Positions 15,667 to 22,242 of a DNA stretch of 33,498 nt are shown one piece after another. This DNA is from Candidatus Nomurabacteria bacterium GW2011_GWA2_40_9 (GTDB lineage: Bacteria > Patescibacteriota > Minisyncoccia > Phycocordibacterales > UBA9973), in NCBI GenBank assembly GCA_000993955.1, contig LBZW01000005.1:1-33498 (forward strand). Direction: 5' to 3'. Every line of letters starts with the position of its first letter. Positions within the stretch are counted from its first letter, which is position 1. The notes under the pieces are model-generated. The model had not been told where the DNA came from and ran no database searches. It saw only the letters and a list, made by a program, of their open reading frames with translations. Position numbers and translations under genes: made by a program.

Positions 15667-16017
15667 TTATTTCTTCTTCGCTCCCGGTATGGCTGCAGCT
15701 GTCGCAGTTTTTGCTTGGGTTATTTCAGCTTCTTTCTTCTTTTGTTCAAGTTCTTTCTGCATCTTGCCTCCGTGCTTTGTAAATTTCTTTGTAGGAGAAA
15801 ATTCACCCAGTCTGTGCCCCACCATGTCTTCGGTCGCTAGTACTGCTATATGCACCTTGCCATTATAAACTCCAAACGAAAAACCTACCATCTCTGGAGA
15901 AATAACAGCAGCTCTTTTCCAAGTCTTTATGATTTCAGTATTTAACGGATTTTTACCAGCTATTTTTTTAAGTAGCCTCTCGTCAATATTTATTCCTTTT
16001 TTGATTGACCGTGTCAT
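15667..16017 (-). CDS. rpsS: Ribosomal protein S19 (uS19)
   Basis: 116 residues. MTRSIKKGINIDERLLKKIAG, TWKRAAVISPEMVGFSFGVYNGK and MVGHRLGEFSPTKKF-KHGG are the S19 core in the 30S head. The last 25 residues (Glu/Lys then Ala/Thr-rich) extend beyond the usual 92. First ribosomal gene after the 16.1-19.1 kb island, with its own promoter. Confidence 0.97.
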   Translation of the reverse strand: MTRSIKKGINIDERLLKKIAGKNPLNTEIIKTWKRAAVISPEMVGFSFGVYNGKVHIAVLATEDMVGHRLGEFSPTKKFTKHGGKMQKELEQKKKEAEITQAKTATAAAIPGAKKK

Positions 16018-16065
16018 GTATATTTATATTTTCTATAAGAAAAAGCTCTAACGAGCTTAAGCTCC

Positions 16066-16095
16066 ATACTAGCAAATATGGGAGCGAAATGTCAA
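16066..16095 (-). promoter_or_regulatory. Promoter of the rpsS-to-rplE transcript
   Basis: -35 TTGACA (16090-16095), 18-nt spacer, extended -10 TGCTAGTAT (TAGTAT 16066-16071). Same design as the tuf and rpsZ promoters. The leader includes GAGCTTAAGCTC, a 12-bp palindrome. Confidence 0.75.
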
Positions 16096-16101
16096 ATTAT
16101 T

Positions 16102-16308
16102 TTAAGTTGAATAATCAATACCAGAATCTTTTAAAATACGAGCAGTAAGACCTTTCTTTAGTACTCTTCCATGGCAAGGTACAGAGATCGGCGGAAAGCC
16201 ATTTTTACGGAAAATTTTATGACTACCCTTTTGTCTGGAAAAAAGAAAGCCATTTTGTTCAAGCAAAGAAATGATTTCTTTATCAGTAAATATAGGAAGT
16301 TTAGGCAT
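16102..16308 (-). CDS. hicA: HicA-family mRNA interferase toxin
   Basis: 68 residues from ATG 16308. dsRBD-like HicA fold: KEIISLLEQNGFLFSRQKGSH with the catalytic His in GSHKIF, then VPCHGRVLKKGLTARILKDSGI. HicA cuts mRNA and is held inactive by HicB. It overlaps the hicB end by 8 nt, so antitoxin is made first. Complete, probably active pair. Confidence 0.88.
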   Translation of the reverse strand: MPKLPIFTDKEIISLLEQNGFLFSRQKGSHKIFRKNGFPPISVPCHGRVLKKGLTARILKDSGIDYST

Positions 16309-16537
16309 ATACGAGTACTGCGCCAATAAGCGGAGACGCTTTTTGTGGCTGAATATCCCCAACTTCACTCAATTCTTCTAGATAAAGTTCAATTGCTTCA
16401 GTGATATTTCTTTCTGCTTCTTCTAAAGAATCCCCTTGAGTATTGCAACCAGGCAAACTTGGAGCATATGCGACATACCCCCCTTCTTCCGAAGGTTCGT
16501 ATACTACACTAATAAGTTTTGTTGACATTTTCTTCAT
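16301..16537 (-). CDS. hicB: HicB-family antitoxin
   Basis: 78 residues. LISVVYEPSEEGGYVAYAPSLPGCNTQGDSLEEAERNITEAIELYLEE is the partial RNase H-like HicB fold. It neutralises HicA. There is no DNA-binding C-terminal domain of HTH or RHH type in this short form, so autoregulation must rest on another surface. MKK at 16537 or MST at 16528 could be the start; the former is 6 nt after a -10 box. Confidence 0.88.
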   Translation of the reverse strand: MKKMSTKLISVVYEPSEEGGYVAYAPSLPGCNTQGDSLEEAERNITEAIELYLEELSEVGDIQPQKASPLIGAVLVYA

Positions 16538-16543
16538 AAAAAC

Positions 16544-16571
16544 ATTATACCATAAAATGGCTTTCTTCCAA
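16544..16571 (-). promoter_or_regulatory. Promoter of hicBA
   Basis: -35 TTGGAA (16566-16571), 16-nt spacer, -10 TATAAT (16544-16549), then 6 nt to the hicB ATG. Confidence 0.65.
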
Positions 16572-16574
16572 AAT

Positions 16575-16935
16575 CTATAAATTCTCTTCTATTGGTGCGG
16601 GCTCTGTTGCAGGAATTTCTTGTGGCGTTGCCTCATCACCTGTAACTTCTATAATTTCTATTTCTGGTTCAGTAGCATCACCTCCCCCTGCCCCTCCTCC
16701 ACAAGGAGGGGAGTTGATTCTTCTCCTCCGAGTTTTGGAGGAGTGTCGCTTGAGGACGAGGTGGTGGAAGAGGATGGGGTGGTTTGATTGTGTTGATGAC
16801 ACTAGCAGTTTGATTTGTATTAGGTAAAGAGAATATAGCTACTAGTTCATGACCTGCTGGTTGTAATATATTTTGGATGTAAGGGGTGAAGAGAGAAAAG
16901 ATACTTTTTTCTTTAGAACCCTTTTGACCATATTT
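16575..16935 (-). pseudogene. Decayed gene of unknown family, broken by a GC-rich repeat
   Basis: From 16935 one frame reads KYGQKGSKEKSIFSLFTPYI and on through QPAGHELVAIFSLPN without a start codon. The frame changes inside a hairpin-rich block (16679-16792), after which another frame continues with EPEIEIIEVTGDEATPQEIP to a TAG at 16575. The Pro/Glu/Thr-rich end suggests an exported or surface protein, but nothing more can be said. 16936-17044 is AT-rich and holds nothing I can name. Confidence 0.4.
16679..16792. repeat. GC-rich double hairpin block inside a pseudogene
   Basis: Two hairpins, CCCCTCC-7-GGAGGGG and CTCCTCC-7-GGAGGAG, enclosed by CACCTCCCCCTG and a GGATGGGGTGG complement. Similar in style to the composite palindromes at 4896, 20288 and 31614, but not the same sequence. 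Confidence 0.6.
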
Positions 16936-17044
16936 TTATTTATTTTCTCCTCTTAATTTTTTAAATTTAATTAAGTAGAAACTAATATATTATACAACTT
17001 TTACTTGTGAGAAAAAAGAGGAGTGAGGTGGGGATAACTTTGCA

Positions 17045-17077
17045 AATAAAAAATCTCTCAGATGAGAGATTTTTTAT
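17045..17077 (-). terminator. Terminator after higBA
   Basis: AATCTCTCA pairs with TGAGAGATT, followed on the minus strand by TTTTTTATTTGC. Confidence 0.8.
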
Positions 17078-17078
17078 T

Positions 17079-17384
17079 TTAAACTAACTCTAATTCCTTA
17101 TTAAATACCCTTGCAATCCTATTGAGCGTACCTATGGAAAAACTGTGAGTTCCGCTTTCAATTCTAGCAATAACAGACTGAGGCATCTGAGCTTTACCTG
17201 CAAGATCCTTTTGTGTCAAATCCTTTTCTAGCCGAATATGTTTTATTTGATTTGAAAGCTTTAAACGAGCAAGTTCTTCATTATAAGAGCCCTGAAATGC
17301 TTCAGATTTAAAACTCTTAGCAAAAACCTCATCAAATGTATATAGCTTCAATATTTTATTTTTCCCTGCTTTTATTTTTTTCAT
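17079..17384 (-). CDS. higA: HigA-type antitoxin (XRE-family helix-turn-helix)
   Basis: 101 residues. The second half is an XRE HTH: IRLEKDLTQKDLAGKAQMPQ then SVIARIESGTHSFSIGTLNRIARVF. The N-terminal 45 residues likely bind the toxin. Follows higB by 15 nt, the toxin-first order typical of higBA. It should bind the palindromic site in the promoter at 17763-17792. Confidence 0.85.
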   Translation of the reverse strand: MKKIKAGKNKILKLYTFDEVFAKSFKSEAFQGSYNEELARLKLSNQIKHIRLEKDLTQKDLAGKAQMPQSVIARIESGTHSFSIGTLNRIARVFNKELELV

Positions 17385-17399
17385 ATATTTTTTATTAAA

Positions 17400-17708
17400 T
17401 TAAATTTTTATAATTCTTTTATATATCTTTTCTGCATATTCTATTTCCTTTTTGGGTGTTCTTGCACTTTGTTTGATAAATGTGTGAATAAAATATAGAA
17501 ATTCTTGCTGTATAAAAAATACGAATCTGTACTTTTTTATTTTAAGTTCGCGAATAGGGGTTCGAAGAATTTTTGTTTCTACAAGCTCAAAGTGTCCCTC
17601 CTTCATTGCTGTGATGGCAGCTGTTGCTTTAGCACGATCCGCCTCAGGCATAGAATTCAACATCTTTTTTACATCATCGAGAAACAATGCTGTATATCTC
17701 TTTTCCAT
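17400..17708 (-). CDS. higB: HigB/RelE-like toxin (phage Gp49-like family)
   Basis: 102 residues. LDDVKKMLNSMPEADRAKATAAI, then ETKILRTPIRELKIKKYRFVFFIQQEFLYFIHTFIKQSARTPKKEIEYA (given here in parts: IRELKIKKYRFVFF and FIKQSARTPKKEIE) match the RelE-fold HigB group, which cuts mRNA on the ribosome. Intact. -10 TATAAT lies 9 nt before the ATG; a second promoter is further upstream. Confidence 0.82.
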   Translation of the reverse strand: MEKRYTALFLDDVKKMLNSMPEADRAKATAAITAMKEGHFELVETKILRTPIRELKIKKYRFVFFIQQEFLYFIHTFIKQSARTPKKEIEYAEKIYKRIIKI

Positions 17709-17717
17709 CTAAACATT

Positions 17718-17746
17718 ATTATAATATCTTTATATCAAATTTACAA
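17718..17746 (-). promoter_or_regulatory. Proximal promoter of higBA
   Basis: -35 TTGTAA (17741-17746), 17-nt spacer, -10 TATAAT (17718-17723), 9 nt to the higB ATG. Confidence 0.5.
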
Positions 17747-17762
17747 TTACTACATCAAATAT

Positions 17763-17792
17763 AGTATAGCAAAGTTGCTATACTCATGTCAA
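17763..17792 (-). promoter_or_regulatory. Distal higBA promoter with built-in inverted repeat
   Basis: -35 TTGACA (17787-17792), 18-nt spacer, extended -10 TGCTATACT. The 8-bp arms AGTATAGC (17763-17770) and GCTATACT (17777-17784) span the -10 and spacer, so a bound repressor would block RNA polymerase. Confidence 0.65.
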
Positions 17793-17795
17793 CAA

Positions 17796-17820
17796 AAAAC
17801 TCCGAAGGGAGTTTTTTGTT
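17796..17820. terminator. Bidirectional terminator
   Basis: AAAAAACTCC-GAAG-GGAGTTTTTT, with T-runs on both strands, between the higBA promoter and the AAA ATPase gene. Confidence 0.8.
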
Positions 17821-17892
17821 TTTTCTTGATTATTTTTAAAATTATTATCCTTTTTTGTTCTTGCCGACTTTTAGTTTATTTTCTTCTTTTAC

Positions 17893-17950
17893 ACAAAGTA
17901 ACTACTTTTTGTATAGTAGAGTTGCATAAAGTAGCTACTTTATGTATATT
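17893..17950 (+). promoter_or_regulatory. Promoter and twin operators of the plus-strand DUF4143 ATPase
   Basis: -35 TTGCAT (17922-17927), 17-nt spacer, -10 TATATT (17945-17950), 7 nt to the ATG. The spacer is filled by the perfect palindrome CATAAAGTAGCTACTTTATG (17925-17944). A second site with the same core AAAGTA-NN-TACTTT is at 17897-17910, about three helical turns upstream. Confidence 0.7.
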
Positions 17951-17957
17951 AGAGTAT

Positions 17958-19088
17958 ATGAAAGAAATCAATAGAATAATTGAATTAAAAATTAAAGAAA
18001 AGTTGTTTGATGGTAGGGTTGTAATACTCTATGGTCCAAGAAGAGTGGGTAAAACTACTTTGGTAAAAAAACTAATAAGAGAATACGGTGGTAAATATTT
18101 TTCTTGTGAGGAGCCAGATGTAGCTAGAGCATTAACAAATAAAACATCTACCGAGATGAAAAAGTTCTTGGGCGATGCGAAGCTTGTAATACTAGATGAA
18201 GCACAAAAAATACACAATATAGGGACAAGCTTGAAACTACTAATAGATAACTTTCCAGATATGCAAATCATTGCCACAGGATCGAGTTCTTTTGACTTGG
18301 CAAATAAAATAAACGAACCATTAACAGGTAGAAACTGGGAATTTCATTTATATCCTTTTTCTATGGCGGAGCTGACTGATAGCTTTGGTACTTTAGAAAC
18401 AAACAGACTTCTTGATTTCTTTCTAACTTACGGCACATATCCTGAAGTAGTTTTTGAAAATAATAATAGAGAAGACTTGCTAGAGAAAATTACAAATGAT
18501 TATTTATATAAAGACATTCTTTCATATGAAGGAGTCCGCAAGCCCGAAATATTAAAAAAGATATTGAGGTTACTCGCACTACAAGTAGGACAACTTGTAT
18601 CCTATTCTGAAATTGCTGAAAAAGCTGAAACTAGCAGAGATACAGTCAGGTCTTATATAGAGATATTAGAGAAAGCCTTTATAATATTCAAACTTCCTCC
18701 GCTTACAAAAAGAAAAAGAGATGAGATAAAGCTTATGAATAAGATATATTTCTTTGATACTGGAATTCTAAATACCTTACTTCAAAATTACAATATGCCT
18801 GAATTTAGGAAAGACAAGGGTCATGTATTTGAAAACTTTTTCATAGCAGAAAAAATGAAACAACGGAGCTATCAAAGTATAAAAAATACCGTCTATTACT
18901 GGCGTAACAAAAGTGGCAATGAAATAGACTTTATAGAAGAATATCGCACAGGAGAAGAATACAGATTATTTGAGTGCAAATACACCGACAACAAAAAAAT
19001 TGTCATTCCTTCTCAATTTATAGAAACATACGGAACAAACAAAATACAAATTATTAGCAAGGAAAATATTTTAGAAAATCTTTCTTAA
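17958..19088 (+). CDS. AAA ATPase with DUF4143-type C-terminus
   Basis: 376 residues from ATG 17958; the frame is open far upstream but that part crosses higB and the promoter. Walker A GPRRVGKT at 26-33, Walker B LVILDEAQ from 76, IIATGSSSFDLANKINEPLTG, a winged-helix-like segment (YSEIAEKAETSRDTVRSYIE) and a C-terminal EIDFIEE ... FECKY pair as in PD-(D/E)xK folds. Same architecture and length as the protein at 11236-12372, but clearly diverged. Its stop overlaps the rplB stop by 4 nt, tail to tail, on the opposite strand to the ribosomal genes. Function unknown. Confidence 0.87.
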   Translation: MKEINRIIELKIKEKLFDGRVVILYGPRRVGKTTLVKKLIREYGGKYFSCEEPDVARALTNKTSTEMKKFLGDAKLVILDEAQKIHNIGTSLKLLIDNFPDMQIIATGSSSFDLANKINEPLTGRNWEFHLYPFSMAELTDSFGTLETNRLLDFFLTYGTYPEVVFENNNREDLLEKITNDYLYKDILSYEGVRKPEILKKILRLLALQVGQLVSYSEIAEKAETSRDTVRSYIEILEKAFIIFKLPPLTKRKRDEIKLMNKIYFFDTGILNTLLQNYNMPEFRKDKGHVFENFFIAEKMKQRSYQSIKNTVYYWRNKSGNEIDFIEEYRTGEEYRLFECKYTDNKKIVIPSQFIETYGTNKIQIISKENILENLS

Positions 19089-19933
19089 TTTCCTTTTTTG
19101 TTCTTGCCGACTTTTCGGCGGGAGACGATGAATACATTTGAATACTTCTTTGGACTGCGGGTCTTTCGGCCTCCGGTGACTTTACCCCACATAGTTTTTG
19201 GTCTCTTTGTTCCGCGTCCTTGCCTGCCTTCACCTCCACCATATGGGTGATCCACTGGGTTCATGGCACTACCACGCACTCGAGGACGGATTCCCTTCCA
19301 ACGACTGCGTCCAGCTTTACCATAGTTTTCCAAATGTCGTTCTTCGTTTGATACAGTACCTACGCAAGCGTAACAGTTCTCGTTCACTTTCCTGACTTCG
19401 GTAGAAGGCATCTTTATGTTTGTCTGCCCGTCTGCATTTGCCACAACTTGAGCAAATATTCCAGCTCCGCGGGCTACCTTTGCACCGCCCATAGGCTTGA
19501 GCTCTATATTGTAAACAAATGTTCCTACGGGAATATTCTTCAGTGGTAGTCTATTGCTCGGCATAAGTGGTGCATTTGGAGAAACTATAAATGTGTCCCC
19601 TGGCACAACACTCTTTGGAAGAATGACATATCTCTTTTCGCCGTCTTTATAAACTGCGAGGCCGATAAATGCACCACGGTTTGGGTCGTATTCTACAGAA
19701 GTTATCTTTGCAGGGATTTCTTTTTTGTTATACAAGAAATCAATCTCTCGGAAAAGTCGCTTGTGTCCCCCACCCTTGTGTCTCATAGTTATCCGTCCAG
19801 CATTGTTTCGTCCGACAGAACGCTTGAACCCATGAGTAAGAGACTTTGTAGGTTCTGATTTTGTCAGAACTCCACGGTAGGTCACATTTGTCATTCCCCG
19901 TCTTGATTTACTTGTAGGTTTATATGATTTCAT
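19085..19933 (-). CDS. rplB: Ribosomal protein L2 (uL2)
   Basis: 282 residues from ATG 19933 (a TTG 15 nt upstream would fall near the palindrome and is not needed). Needed for subunit joining and peptidyl transfer. NVTYRGVLTKSEPTKSLTHG, GRITMRHKGGGHKRLFREIDF and the C-terminal AMNPVDHPYGGGEGRQGRG with the critical His are all present. Last gene of the tuf-promoted unit before the island. Confidence 0.98.
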   Translation of the reverse strand: MKSYKPTSKSRRGMTNVTYRGVLTKSEPTKSLTHGFKRSVGRNNAGRITMRHKGGGHKRLFREIDFLYNKKEIPAKITSVEYDPNRGAFIGLAVYKDGEKRYVILPKSVVPGDTFIVSPNAPLMPSNRLPLKNIPVGTFVYNIELKPMGGAKVARGAGIFAQVVANADGQTNIKMPSTEVRKVNENCYACVGTVSNEERHLENYGKAGRSRWKGIRPRVRGSAMNPVDHPYGGGEGRQGRGTKRPKTMWGKVTGGRKTRSPKKYSNVFIVSRRKVGKNKKGN

Positions 19934-19943
19934 TGTTTTTGTT

Positions 19944-19985
19944 CCCAAAGCCTTGCTTAGGGAGCTCCCTAAGCAAGGCTTTGGG
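19944..19985. repeat. 42-bp perfect palindrome (rplB-rplW spacer)
   Basis: Arms CCCAAAGCCTTGCTTAGGGA(G) and the exact complement meet without a loop. It is a single copy in this window and unlike the CCACATG family. Confidence 0.9.
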
Positions 19986-19993
19986 GTCTTTTA

Positions 19994-20275
19994 TTATAAA
20001 ACTTCTATCTTATCGCCCTTTTTTAAATATATAAGTGCTTTTTTGCCACCTTGTTTTACCCCTTTCTTGCCACGAACGACTATGTTTTTCTTTGGCACTG
20101 TTAGCACATTTACTTTTACTGGCTTCATTTTGTATAAAGCAAAAATAGCTTTCTTGATTTCTGTCTTATTTGCATTTGCAGTCACATCAAAAGTGTAAAC
20201 ATTTGCCTCTGCAGCACCAGATGCTTTTTCTGTAATTCTCGGGTTCTTTATTATTTTTGTAATTATTATTGTCAT
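19994..20275 (-). CDS. rplW: Ribosomal protein L23 (uL23)
   Basis: 93 residues. Exit-tunnel protein that docks trigger factor and SRP. IIKNPRITEKASGAAEANVYTF, ANKTEIKKAIFALYKMKPVKVNV and KKALIYLKKGDKIEVL are family blocks. Flanked by palindromic repeats on both sides. Confidence 0.96.
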   Translation of the reverse strand: MTIIITKIIKNPRITEKASGAAEANVYTFDVTANANKTEIKKAIFALYKMKPVKVNVLTVPKKNIVVRGKKGVKQGGKKALIYLKKGDKIEVL

Positions 20276-20287
20276 ATTGTTGTTTTA

Positions 20288-20370
20288 TTCTCCTCTTGAG
20301 GAGTACCCTTTAGGGGGAGGTGGAAGTGTTTTATCCACCCCGCCTTCGGCACCCCTCAAGAGGGGAATTT
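20288..20370. repeat. GC-rich composite palindrome, copy 2 (rplW-rplD spacer)
   Basis: CTCCTCTTGAGGAGTACCCT, TTAGGGGGAGGTGGAAGTG, TTTATCCACCCCG, then a small variable hairpin (GCCTTCGGC), then ACCCCTCAAGAGGGGAA. Same orientation as copy 1. Confidence 0.85.
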
Positions 20371-21042
20371 TCAGCCTCTCGATTCAAAAAACTTTACACT
20401 CTCTTCCGGATTTTCTATTAAAAGGTACTTATGGTTCAGGACATCCAGTGGATTTAAATTCTTTAAGAAAACTATATCAAGAGCTGGGATATTTCGGTAA
20501 CTCTTTTCTGCTTTTTCGTTGCGTCCGTACAGAGCTGTGAGGATTCTAGGTTTCTTTGAAGTAGCTACCAAAAAAGAACCTTTGCTCCAACCACCAGCTT
20601 TTGCTAAACTTTTCATAACATCAACTCCGGATTTAGTGCTAATTTTAGACATAGCTAGAGAATCCACAAAAATAATTTCTCCATCTTTCATCTTCTTTGA
20701 AAGTACAGAAAATAATGCCTGTGCACGCATACTCTTGCTGATCTTTCGTTTGTAGTTTTTCTCTGCAAGTGGTCCGTGGGTCACACCTCCACCTACCCAT
20801 ATAGGCGAGCGAGAAGAACCGTGCCTAGCCCGTCCAGTGCCTTTTTGTTTCCAAGGCTTCTTGCCTCCACCGCGGACTTCTCCTCGGTCTTTGGTATCTG
20901 TGGTACCAGAGCGTTTGTTGCTTCGCATGCCTTCTACTACTTGGTGCACTAGGTCAGCACGCCATTTTGCAGAAAAAACTTTGGAAGGCAAACTAATTGT
21001 CGTAGTAGAGATTCCTTTTTGATTGTATATTTTTGCTTCCAT
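20371..21042 (-). CDS. rplD: Ribosomal protein L4 (uL4)
   Basis: 223 residues from ATG 21042 (MEAKIYNQKG). The tunnel-lining loop RGGGKKPWKQKGTGRARHGS follows a basic stretch near residue 60, and LAEKNYKRKISKSMRAQALFSVLS is the conserved helix. In E. coli L4 represses the S10 operon; no matching leader is recognised here. One nt separates it from rplC. Confidence 0.97.
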   Translation of the reverse strand: MEAKIYNQKGISTTTISLPSKVFSAKWRADLVHQVVEGMRSNKRSGTTDTKDRGEVRGGGKKPWKQKGTGRARHGSSRSPIWVGGGVTHGPLAEKNYKRKISKSMRAQALFSVLSKKMKDGEIIFVDSLAMSKISTKSGVDVMKSLAKAGGWSKGSFLVATSKKPRILTALYGRNEKAEKSYRNIPALDIVFLKNLNPLDVLNHKYLLIENPEESVKFFESRG

Positions 21043-21043
21043 A

Positions 21044-21658
21044 TTATTTTGAAAAAATTTCAACCAAAGACCCTCGTCGTCCAGGAATTGCTCCTTTTAT
21101 TAATAAAATATTGTTTTCTTTGTCTATGAAAATTACTTTTAGATTTTTCTGAGTGATCCTGTCCCCACCCATTCTCCCTGCCATACGCATGCCTTTTGGC
21201 ACATGTGTTCGGAGTCCTCCACCGATAGATCCATGTTCGCGTTCAGAGTGCTTTTGTCCGTGACTGCGAGGCCCCCCATGGAAACCATGGCGTTTGACAA
21301 CACCTTGAAAACCTTTACCTTTTGAGACACTAGAAACCTGAAGTTTGTCCCCTGCTTCAAAAAGATCAGCAACATTAAAATTATCGCCAACTTTACAGGT
21401 CGGCTCTGCGTCTTGTCTGAATTCTTTTAAGAAGCGAAAATTACCAAGGTCTTTTAGGTGACCTTTTAGTGCTTTGCTCAAATTGTTTGCATTTTTAGTC
21501 CCGAAGCCAATTTGTACAGCATTGTATCCATCTGTTGCCTTTGTCTTTACTTGAGTGACCACAGTAGGACCAGCGTTTACAACTGTTACAGGAAATACTT
21601 CTCCTTCAGTAGAAAAATACTCCATCATATTCACTTTTGTTCCCAAAATAAATTTCAT
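21044..21658 (-). CDS. rplC: Ribosomal protein L3 (uL3)
   Basis: 204 residues from ATG 21658 (MKFILGTKVNMMEYF). VSKGKGFQGVVKRHGFHGGP and HSEREHGSIGGGLRTHVPKG lead to MAGRMGGDRITQKNL, the part that reaches the peptidyl transferase centre. An upstream in-frame extension crosses the nested palindrome and is rejected. Confidence 0.97.
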   Translation of the reverse strand: MKFILGTKVNMMEYFSTEGEVFPVTVVNAGPTVVTQVKTKATDGYNAVQIGFGTKNANNLSKALKGHLKDLGNFRFLKEFRQDAEPTCKVGDNFNVADLFEAGDKLQVSSVSKGKGFQGVVKRHGFHGGPRSHGQKHSEREHGSIGGGLRTHVPKGMRMAGRMGGDRITQKNLKVIFIDKENNILLIKGAIPGRRGSLVEIFSK

Positions 21659-21667
21659 AATTTCTGT

Positions 21668-21709
21668 CCACATGTCGGACTTGTGGAAAACCACAAGTCC
21701 GACATGTGG
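21668..21709. repeat. Nested palindrome element, copy 4 (rplC-rpsJ spacer)
   Basis: Arms 21668-21686 and 21691-21709, same 19-nt sequence as copies 1-3, 4-nt loop. It lies 9 nt before the rplC ATG. Confidence 0.9.
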
Positions 21710-21716
21710 TCTATCT

Positions 21717-22166
21717 TTACAGCATTTTCACATCTATGTCCACACCAGAAGGTAGAGACAAGTTTGTCAGCGCTTCGACTGTTTTTGGATTCGGATTTAT
21801 AATATCAATCAGTCTCTTGTGTACTCGTATCTCAAACTGTTCTCGTGCATTTTTATAAACAAAAGATGCACGATTCACAGTGTATTTCTTGATCTCTGTG
21901 GGCAATGGCACAGGACCCACGACGACTGCATCGTATCTGACTGCGGTGTCTATGATCTGCTTTACAGAAGCGTCCAATATTTTGCTCTCATAAGCCCTGA
22001 CTCGGATACGAAGAACCACTTTGCCATCTTCTTTCTTGTCTTTCTTGGAGATTGCTTTCGTGATCTTTGTTCTAACTTTTACAGTAGTATCTTTTGTCCC
22101 GCCTGCATTAGCTATGCTTGAAGCATTGCGGGCAGGCTTTTTTATTTTTGTTTCTGTGTTTGCCAT
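21717..22166 (-). CDS. rpsJ: Ribosomal protein S10 (uS10) with long N-terminal extension
   Basis: 149 residues. The last 100 are standard S10: [40 protein letters not shown] and [15 protein letters not shown]. The first 48 residues are an Ala/Lys/Thr-rich extension not found in E. coli (103 residues); it is likely disordered on the 30S surface. The start at ATG 22166 is chosen because an upstream frame runs into the palindrome; internal starts are possible but there is no other Met before the core. Confidence 0.95.
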   Translation of the reverse strand: MANTETKIKKPARNASSIANAGGTKDTTVKVRTKITKAISKKDKKEDGKVVLRIRVRAYESKILDASVKQIIDTAVRYDAVVVGPVPLPTEIKKYTVNRASFVYKNAREQFEIRVHKRLIDIINPNPKTVEALTNLSLPSGVDIDVKML

Positions 22167-22181
22167 GAATTTAAATATGTT

Positions 22182-22235
22182 CCACATGTCGGACATAGGG
22201 GCAACTTTTTTTTAGTCCCTATGTCCGACATGTGG
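22182..22235. repeat. Nested palindrome element, copy 5, variant arms (rpsJ-tuf spacer)
   Basis: Arms CCACATGTCGGACATAGGG (22182-22200) and its exact complement (22217-22235). The last six bases differ from copies 1-4, and both arms changed together, so the full hairpin is kept while the arm-level palindrome is weakened. Confidence 0.9.
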
Positions 22236-22242
22236 TCTAAAT

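Noticed and set aside
17505-17957. Long N-terminal extension of the plus-strand AAA ATPase
   Set aside because: It crosses the higB gene, a bidirectional terminator and the ATPase promoter; homologous length is reached from ATG 17958.
9276-22235. CRISPR array
   Set aside because: The repeats are palindromic, kilobases apart and lie between genes; there are no regular spacers or cas genes.
9276-22235. Nested palindromes as intrinsic terminators
   Set aside because: They are not followed by T-runs and lie between co-transcribed genes.
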